Source: Pelomonas saccharophila_A (GTDB lineage: Bacteria; Pseudomonadota; Gammaproteobacteria; Burkholderiales; Burkholderiaceae_C). From it: DNA of 64,000 bases. The position numbers and the translations under genes were made by a program. The notes below the pieces were generated by a model. It ran no database searches and was not told where the DNA came from. It saw only the letters and a program-made list of their open reading frames with translations. Where the stretch lies: contig NZ_JAVDXU010000001.1 in assembly GCF_031458095.1 (NCBI RefSeq), positions 1,054,001 through 1,118,000 on the forward strand. The letters run 5' to 3'. Positions 58,442 through 64,000 of the stretch are shown here, one piece after another (positions within the stretch are counted from its first letter, which is position 1; each line of letters begins with the position of its first letter).

Positions 58442-59334
58442 TTGCGCGCGGGCGCGGCGGCAGGCGTGGAGCCGGAACCCCGCATGGCCTTGAAGAAGTC
58501 GCTGCTGGGGTCGACGACCATCACGTCGCTCTTCTTGCTGAAGCTGGCGCGATAGGCCTCCAGCGAGCGGTAGAACTGGGCGAACTGCGGGTCGCGGCCG
58601 AAGGCTTCGGCGTACAAGGCCGAGGCCTTGGCATCGCCCTCGCCCTTGATCAGCTGGGCGTCGCGATAGGCCTCGGCGACGATGATTTCACGCTGGCGGT
58701 CGGCGTCGGCCTTGATCTTCTCGCCCTCGGCGGCGCCGGTGGAGCGCGTTTCGTTGGCCACGCGCTTGCGCTCGGACTCCATGCGGCGATAGACCGAGTC
58801 GGTGATGGTGGAGGCGAAGTCCACGCGCTTGATGCGCACGTCGACGACCTCGATGCCGAACTGCTTGGCCTCATCGGCCAGGCGCTTGCGCACGTCGTTC
58901 ATGATCTTGTCGCGCTCGGCGGACAGCACGCCGATGACGGTGCGCTTGGTCACTTCCTCGTTGAAGGCGGCCTGCACGATGGGAGCCAGGCGGTTCTCGA
59001 CGTTGCGGATGTCGGAGCCGTTATTGCGGATGAACTGGCGCGGTTCGGTGATGCGCCACTTGATGAGCCAGTCGATGACCAGGCTCTTCTTCTCGGCCGT
59101 GAAGATGGGGCGCGATTCGGGGCTGTCCAGCGTCTGCACGCGGCGGTCCAGCATGACGACGTTCTGCACCGGCGGCGGCAGCTTGAACTTCAGGCCCGGC
59201 TCGACGACGACTTCCTTGATCTCACCCAGCGCATAGATGACGGCGAACTGGCGCTGGTCGACGATGAAGAGCATCGACGACAGCAGCATCAGGACGACGA
59301 TGGCGCCGGCGAGGATGGCGGCAATACGGTTCAT
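58438..59334 (-). CDS. hflC: Modulator of FtsH protease HflC
   Basis: A 298-residue SPFH/prohibitin-domain protein. One N-terminal membrane helix (ILAGAIVVLMLLSSMLFIV) anchors a periplasmic SPFH domain (QRQFAVIYALGEIKEVVVEP). With HflK it forms a cage around FtsH and limits its access to membrane substrates. It is 15 nt after hflK. Confidence 0.96.
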   Translation of the reverse strand: MNRIAAILAGAIVVLMLLSSMLFIVDQRQFAVIYALGEIKEVVVEPGLKFKLPPPVQNVVMLDRRVQTLDSPESRPIFTAEKKSLVIDWLIKWRITEPRQFIRNNGSDIRNVENRLAPIVQAAFNEEVTKRTVIGVLSAERDKIMNDVRKRLADEAKQFGIEVVDVRIKRVDFASTITDSVYRRMESERKRVANETRSTGAAEGEKIKADADRQREIIVAEAYRDAQLIKGEGDAKASALYAEAFGRDPQFAQFYRSLEAYRASFSKKSDVMVVDPSSDFFKAMRGSGSTPAAAPARK

Positions 59335-59349
59335 TCGGATGGTCCTCGA

Positions 59350-60597
59350 TCAGCGGCCGTCGCGGCTGCGCTGGTTGTCACGGCTGCGCAGGTCGTTGGT
59401 GGCGGGCAAGGTCTGCGGCTCGGGCACGGTAGCCGGCTGCGGCGCCGACACGGTCACGCTGCCGCTGCCGCCCTGCTGCAGCAGCTTGTCCAGCGGCAGG
59501 TAGAGCAGGTTGGAGCCGCTCTTGCTGTCCACCATGACCTTGCTGACGTTGGTGTAAACCTGCTGCATCGCATCGATGTAGAGGCGGTCACGCGTGACCT
59601 GGGGCGCCTTCTGGTATTCGGTCAGCACGCTCTTGAAGCGCTGCGCATCACCTTCGGCCGTCGCGATGACGCGGGCCTTGTAGCCCTCCGCCTGCTCGCG
59701 CAGGCGAGCCGAGTCGCCACGGGCGCGCGGGATCACGTCGTTGGCATAGGCCTGGGCCTCGTTCTTCAGCTGCTCGCGGTTGGCGTTGGCCTTGAACGCG
59801 TCCTCGAAGGCGGCCTGCACCTGCTCGGGCGGCTGCACGCTCTGCACGTTGACGTTCTTGATCTGGATGCCGGCCTTCAGGCGGTCCAGCTGGGCCTGGA
59901 TGGACTTGACGAGGTCGGTGGCGATGGCGTCGCGCTGCTCGTAGAGCACCGAGTCCATGGTGTTCTTGCCGACGATCTCGCGCACGGCCGACTCGGCGGC
60001 CAGCAGCACGGCCTGCTCGGGGTCGCGGTTCTCGAACAGGAAATCGCGCAGGTCGCGGATGGTGAACTGCACCGTGAAGCGGATGTCGACGATGTTCTCG
60101 TCCTGGGTCAGCATGGACGAGTCGCGCAGGCCGGTGGCCGCGACGACGGAACTGCGGCCGACCTCGACCTGGCGCAGCTGCGAGACCGGCTGGATCTCGT
60201 GCGCCTGGAAGGGGTAAGGCAGGCGCCACTGGAAGCCGGCCTCGACGGTCTTGCTGTACTTGCCGAAGGACGTGACGACGCCCTGTTGGCCTTCCTGCAC
60301 GATGAAGAAGCCGCTGGCCAGCCAGCCCAGGGCGACGACGCCGGCGATGAGGCCGACTCCGATGCCCGCGCCCTTCATGTCGGGCGAGCCGCCCGAACCA
60401 CTGGGCCCCGAGGGCCCGCCCGACTTGCCACCGAACATGCCCGAGAGCTTGCGGTTGAAGTCGCGCCAGAGCTCGTCGAGGTCGGGTGGACCGTCGTTGC
60501 GGCCGTTGTTCAGCAGGCGCCCCGCGGCGCGGGCGACCGGCGTCATCAGACGCTGGGCCCAGGTGCTGCGGGGCGTGGTGTGGGGAGTGCTGCTCAT
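59350..60597 (-). CDS. hflK: Modulator of FtsH protease HflK
   Basis: A 415-residue SPFH protein. The cytoplasmic N-terminus is Gly/Ser/Pro-rich (KSGGPSGPSGSGGSPD), followed by one membrane helix (IGVGLIAGVVALGWLASGFF) and the SPFH domain (QEGQQGVVTSFGKYSKTVEAG). The ATG overlaps the hflX stop by 4 nt. It pairs with HflC. Confidence 0.96.
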   Translation of the reverse strand: MSSTPHTTPRSTWAQRLMTPVARAAGRLLNNGRNDGPPDLDELWRDFNRKLSGMFGGKSGGPSGPSGSGGSPDMKGAGIGVGLIAGVVALGWLASGFFIVQEGQQGVVTSFGKYSKTVEAGFQWRLPYPFQAHEIQPVSQLRQVEVGRSSVVAATGLRDSSMLTQDENIVDIRFTVQFTIRDLRDFLFENRDPEQAVLLAAESAVREIVGKNTMDSVLYEQRDAIATDLVKSIQAQLDRLKAGIQIKNVNVQSVQPPEQVQAAFEDAFKANANREQLKNEAQAYANDVIPRARGDSARLREQAEGYKARVIATAEGDAQRFKSVLTEYQKAPQVTRDRLYIDAMQQVYTNVSKVMVDSKSGSNLLYLPLDKLLQQGGSGSVTVSAPQPATVPEPQTLPATNDLRSRDNQRSRDGR

Positions 60598-61835
60598 GCC
60601 TGGGAAGGGTCTGAGGAAGAAGAATCAAGATCCGACGGATCAACGTCGAAACGTGGGTCCCGCTCGTCGGGAATCAAGGGCTGGGCCTGCATGGCCGTCG
60701 CAATCAGCTGGCGCAGCTCGGCCAGGCCGCTGCCGTCCAGGGCGCTGACGAAGACGCGCGGCGTCGGTTCGGTGCTGCCGTTGGCGCGCAGCACGGCGTC
60801 GACCACGTCGCGCGGGCGCTGGTCGTCGGGCAGCAGGTCCTGCTTGTTGTAGACCAGGATCTGCGGCACGCCGGCGGCGCCGATTTCCTCGAGCACGCGC
60901 TCGACTTCGACCATCTGCTCCTCCAGCACCGGGCTGGCGGCGTCGACGACATGCAGCAGCAGGTCGGCATCGGCTGCCTCCTGCAGCGTGGCGCGGAAGG
61001 CCTCGACGAGCTTGTGCGGCAGGTCGCGGATGAAGCCGACCGTGTCGGACAGCGAGACGCTGGCCGCCGCCTGCTCGAGGTAGAGGGAGCGGGTCGTGGT
61101 GTCCAGCGTCGCGAACAGCTGGTTGGCCGCATAGGCGCGCGCCTTGGTCAGCGCGTTGAACAGCGTGCTCTTGCCCGCGTTCGTGTAACCGACCAGGGAG
61201 ACCTTGAAGACGCCGTTGCGCGAACGCGAGCGGCGCTGGGTGCTGCGCTGCTTCTGTACCTGCTTGAGGCGGTCCTTGGTCTTCTTGATGCGGTCGTCGA
61301 TCATGCGACGGTCCAGCTCGATCTGGGCCTCGCCGGGGCCGCCGCGCATGCCGATGCCGCCGCTCTGGCGCTCCAGGTGGCTCCAGCGCCGCACCAGGCG
61401 CGTGGCCAGGTATTGCAGCCGCGCCAGCTCGACCTGCAGCTTGCCCTCGTGGCTCTGGGCACGGGCGGCGAAGATCTCGAGGATCAGTGCGGTGCGGTCG
61501 GCCACGGGCACGCCGAGGACGCGCTCCAGGTTGCGCTGCTGGGCCGGCGAGATGGCCTGGTCGAACAGCACCGTGTGGGCCTGGTGGGCCTGCACGAGCA
61601 GCTTGATCTCGTCGGCCTTGCCGGAGCCCACGAACAACGCCGCGTCGGGCGCCTGGCGGCGCGCGATGATCTTGGCCACCGGCGTGTCGCCGGCGGATTC
61701 GGCCAGCAGCGCGAGTTCGTCGAGGCTTTCGTCGAAGCCCTGGGCGGAGCGGTGGCGACCGAAATCGACACCCACAAGAATGGCGCGCGCCGCCTCGGAG
61801 GGCGGCGTCGCGTCGTGGGCAGAGGTCGAGGACAA
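60594..61835 (-). CDS. hflX: GTPase HflX
   Basis: A 413-residue ribosome-associated GTPase that splits stalled 70S ribosomes. An HflX N-domain and the linker helices (RGGPGEAQIELDRR) precede the G domain with G1 VGYTNAGKSTLFNALT, G3 DTVGFI and G4 NKQD. The C-terminal acidic tail (DPSDLDSSSSDPSQ) is longer than usual. It is 10 nt after hfq. Confidence 0.96.
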   Translation of the reverse strand: MSSTSAHDATPPSEAARAILVGVDFGRHRSAQGFDESLDELALLAESAGDTPVAKIIARRQAPDAALFVGSGKADEIKLLVQAHQAHTVLFDQAISPAQQRNLERVLGVPVADRTALILEIFAARAQSHEGKLQVELARLQYLATRLVRRWSHLERQSGGIGMRGGPGEAQIELDRRMIDDRIKKTKDRLKQVQKQRSTQRRSRSRNGVFKVSLVGYTNAGKSTLFNALTKARAYAANQLFATLDTTTRSLYLEQAAASVSLSDTVGFIRDLPHKLVEAFRATLQEAADADLLLHVVDAASPVLEEQMVEVERVLEEIGAAGVPQILVYNKQDLLPDDQRPRDVVDAVLRANGSTEPTPRVFVSALDGSGLAELRQLIATAMQAQPLIPDERDPRFDVDPSDLDSSSSDPSQA

Positions 61836-61845
61836 GGGGTGGGGA

Positions 61846-62088
61846 TCAGGCGTCCGCGGGAGCGTCGCCGGCGTGGAAGTTGACTGCGCGGCCCGGCACG
61901 ACGGTCGAGATCGCGTGCTTGTAGACCATCTGCGTCACGGTGTTGCGCAGCAGGACAACGTACTGGTCAAACGATTCGATGTGGCCCTGGAGCTTGATGC
62001 CGTTCACGAGGTAGATCGAAACGGGCACATGCTCTTTGCGAAGCAGGTTCAAAAAGGGGTCCTGCAAAAGTTGGCCTTTGTTGCTCAT
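61846..62088 (-). CDS. hfq: RNA chaperone Hfq
   Basis: An 80-residue Hfq. The Sm1 motif (GQLLQDPFLNLLRKEHVPVS, then IYLVNGIKLQGHIESFDQYV) and Sm2 motif (YKHAISTVVPGR) are complete; the C-terminal tail is short, as in other betaproteobacteria. It lets sRNAs pair with mRNAs. It is 81 nt after der, room for its own promoter. Confidence 0.98.
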   Translation of the reverse strand: MSNKGQLLQDPFLNLLRKEHVPVSIYLVNGIKLQGHIESFDQYVVLLRNTVTQMVYKHAISTVVPGRAVNFHAGDAPADA

Positions 62089-62169
62089 CGGTATGCTCCG
62101 AGTTATCGGGGGGGATGGGGACTACGGGTAAGACCTTAACACAGCGTCTGAGCCCCTCCAGAGGTCAGC

Positions 62170-63507
62170 CTAGGTCTTTTCGTCGAAGGGATTCTTCGAA
62201 GAACGTAGCTCAATCTTCAGCGGCGTTCCAACCAGCTTGTAGTGGGCACGGATGCGCCCTTCCAGATAACGCTTGTAGACCTCGGTGACGCCGTCCAGCG
62301 CATTGCCGTGGATGACGACGATGGGCGGATTCTGGCCGCCCTGGTGGGCGTAGCGCATTTTGGGACGGGAAACGCCCGAGCGCTTGGGCTGCTGGTGCTC
62401 GACGGCCTCCTGGATGAGGCGGGTCAGCACCGGCGTCGTCATCTTGCGGTAGGCCGACGCATAGGCATCGGCCATGGCATTCCACAGCTGCGACAAGCCC
62501 TGGCGCTTCAGCGCCGAGATGTTGTGCATGGGCGCGAACTTCAGGAAGGCCAGGCGCTGCTCGATCTGGCGCTTCAGCGTCTCGCGCTGGTAGCTGTCGA
62601 CGGCGTCCCACTTGTTGCAGGCCAGCACGACGGCGCGGCCGCTGTCCAGGATGTAGCCGGCGATGTGGGCGTCCTGGTCGGTCACGCCCTGGGTGGCGTC
62701 CAGCAGCAGCAGCACGACATGGGCGTCGGCAATCGCCTGCAGGGTCTTGACGACCGAGAACTTCTCGATGGCCTCGAAGACCTTGCCCTTGCGGCGCAGG
62801 CCGGCGGTGTCGATGAGCTTGAACTTCTGGCCGTTGCGCTCGAAGTCGACCGAGATCGCATCGCGCGTCGTGCCCGGCATGTCGAAGGCGACGAGGCGCT
62901 CCTCGCCCAGCCAGGTGTTGATCAGCGTGCTCTTGCCCACATTGGGGCGGCCGGCGACGGCCAGGCGGATGACATCGTTCTGCTGCGGCCCGGCGCCGAA
63001 TTCCTCGCTGGTGTCCTCGAAGGGCTCCAGCACGGCGTCCAGCAGGCTGCGGATGCCCTGGCCGTGGGCCGACGAGATCGGGTGCGGCTCGCCCATGCCG
63101 AGCTCGTGGAACTCGGCCAGCAGCGGCGAGTCGCTCATGCCTTCGGCCTTGTTGACGGCCAGGTGCACACGCTTGTTGACGCTGCGCAGGTAGCGGGCGA
63201 TGTCGCTGTCGTGGGCCGACAGGCCCAGGCGGATGTCGACGACGAAGATAACTGCATCGGCCTCGGCGACGGCCTGCTTGGTCTGCTTGGCCATCTCCTT
63301 GACGATGCCGGTGCTGCTGTCGGGCTCGAAGCCGCCGGTGTCGATGACGATGAACTCGCGGTCGCCCAGGCGGCCGTCGCCGTAGTGGCGGTCGCGCGTC
63401 AGGCCGGCGAAGTCGGCCACGATGGCGTCGCGCGACTTGGTCAGGCGGTTGAACAGCGTCGACTTGCCCACATTGGGGCGGCCGACCAGAGCGATGACTG
63501 GTTTCAT
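62170..63507 (-). CDS. der: Ribosome-assembly GTPase Der (EngA)
   Basis: A 445-residue protein with two consecutive G domains (GRPNVGKSTLFNRLT at residue 8 and GRPNVGKSTLINTWLG at about 187) and a C-terminal KH-like domain (KRSGVSRPKMRYAHQGGQNP). It acts late in 50S assembly. ATG 63507 overlaps the bamB stop by 4 nt; the open frame upstream is bamB antisense-free sequence in another frame. Confidence 0.97.
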   Translation of the reverse strand: MKPVIALVGRPNVGKSTLFNRLTKSRDAIVADFAGLTRDRHYGDGRLGDREFIVIDTGGFEPDSSTGIVKEMAKQTKQAVAEADAVIFVVDIRLGLSAHDSDIARYLRSVNKRVHLAVNKAEGMSDSPLLAEFHELGMGEPHPISSAHGQGIRSLLDAVLEPFEDTSEEFGAGPQQNDVIRLAVAGRPNVGKSTLINTWLGEERLVAFDMPGTTRDAISVDFERNGQKFKLIDTAGLRRKGKVFEAIEKFSVVKTLQAIADAHVVLLLLDATQGVTDQDAHIAGYILDSGRAVVLACNKWDAVDSYQRETLKRQIEQRLAFLKFAPMHNISALKRQGLSQLWNAMADAYASAYRKMTTPVLTRLIQEAVEHQQPKRSGVSRPKMRYAHQGGQNPPIVVIHGNALDGVTEVYKRYLEGRIRAHYKLVGTPLKIELRSSKNPFDEKT

Positions 63508-64000
63508 TCGGCCTTGACCGCGAACAGGCCGCCGTTCTTGGTGGCGGCCAGGGCCGTGTCGCCCTGCAGGGCGATGGTGACGACCGGGCTGCCGTCGGTG
63601 GCCAGGCGCGAGCGCGTCTTGCCGGTGTCGCGGTCCAGCAGATGCAGCTGGCCCTCGTAGTCGCCGATCAGCACCTGCGTGCCGATGACGACGGGCTCGG
63701 AGAGCTTGCGGCGCTGGAACTGGTCGGCCGACCAGGCCAAGTCGCCGTTGGCCAACTTCCAGGCCGACAGGCGGTCGGAGGCATCGCCGGCGACGACGAC
63801 TTGCGAGTCCGCACCGATGCCATTGGTGCCGCCCACAACGCGGTTCCACAACGCGCTGCCGCGCTCGGCGTTGATGCAGCCCACCGAGGACTGGAAGGCG
63901 CGGGCGCAGATCAGGTCGCCCTGGCGCTGGGCCGGGCCGACCAGATCGGCCAGGCGCTCGACCTCGTTGGTGCCGCGCGGCGTGGCCACGCTGGCCTCCC
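63504..64000 (-). CDS. bamB: Outer-membrane assembly factor BamB, C-terminal part (5' end outside window)
   Basis: 164 residues of the C-terminal blades of the BamB beta-propeller lipoprotein, which docks on BamA POTRA domains. Visible repeats include GSALWNRVVGG, DRLSAWKLANGDLAWSAD and GDYEGQLHLLDRDTGK, with the PQQ-like blade pattern, and the final AATKNGGLFAVKAE. The gene is open at base 64000; signal peptide and first blades lie beyond. Order bamB-der-hfq fits Burkholderiales. Confidence 0.92.
   Translation of the reverse strand, partial: EASVATPRGTNEVERLADLVGPAQRQGDLICARAFQSSVGCINAERGSALWNRVVGGTNGIGADSQVVVAGDASDRLSAWKLANGDLAWSADQFQRRKLSEPVVIGTQVLIGDYEGQLHLLDRDTGKTRSRLATDGSPVVTIALQGDTALAATKNGGLFAVKAE

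Overview
The window is a gene-dense, high-GC piece of a Gram-negative chromosome. Gene content and order point to a betaproteobacterium of the order Burkholderiales: PriB inside the rpsF operon, the complete rpsB-to-rnhB envelope operon, the bamB-der-hfq-hflXKC-hisZ-purA cluster, and hemP next to a DUF2325 gene. A Roseateles/Mitsuaria/Rubrivivax-type genus is my guess; I could not search a database. I see no insertion sequences, prophage genes, CRISPR array or rRNA. Almost all of it is core genome with short gaps, convergent gene ends and 4-nt ATGA overlaps.

Layout. (1) 1-9.4 kb: the end of dnaJ with its terminator, a response regulator with a TPR-like region, a lipid A phosphoethanolamine transferase (eptA), a radical SAM protein with a canonical LexA box at its start codon, a small secreted protein, an MFS exporter and a PAS-PAS-kinase-receiver hybrid. 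(2) 9.4-12.7 kb: dnaB and the rpsF-priB-rpsR-rplI operon. (3) 12.8-20.7 kb: an acetate/cation symporter with unusual insertions, ppsA, a divergent HD-GYP-like protein, ppsR and a DMT exporter. ppsA and ppsR form an enzyme/regulator pair around PEP synthesis. (4) 20.7-23.8 kb: glgC-glgA (glycogen) plus a small orphan. (5) 24-29 kb: iron acquisition. A Fur-type palindrome lies between a TonB-dependent receptor and a divergent small-membrane-protein/PepSY pair; a second Fur box controls hemP-DUF2325. (6) 29-34.4 kb: a trimeric porin, a two-helix ion channel and a very large lipoprotein with five Ig-like domains and 13 Asp-box motifs. (7) 34.5-49.7 kb: one long minus-strand series, rpsB-tsf-pyrH-frr-uppS-cdsA-dxr-rseP-bamA-ompH-lpxD-fabZ-lpxA-lpxB-rnhB-rRNA methyltransferase, coupling translation factors to lipid A, isoprenoid and outer-membrane biogenesis. 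(8) 49.7-52.4 kb: a DadA-like oxidoreductase and the NAD(P)HX repair enzyme. (9) 52.4-64 kb: rnr, tRNA-Leu(CAG) and the minus-strand series bamB-der-hfq-hflX-hflK-hflC-yjeT-hisZ-purA-phosphoribosyltransferase.

No wholly new multi-gene system stands out. The most unusual items are: an inverted copy of the 3' end of tRNA-Leu beyond a 21-bp terminator stem, forming a quasi-palindrome of about 45 bp per arm; the LexA operator abutting the radical SAM start codon; a hemP promoter whose spacer is the Fur box; a symporter with an EF-hand loop, a coiled-coil insertion and a terminator against its start codon; and an HD-GYP protein with altered catalytic residues between ppsA and ppsR.
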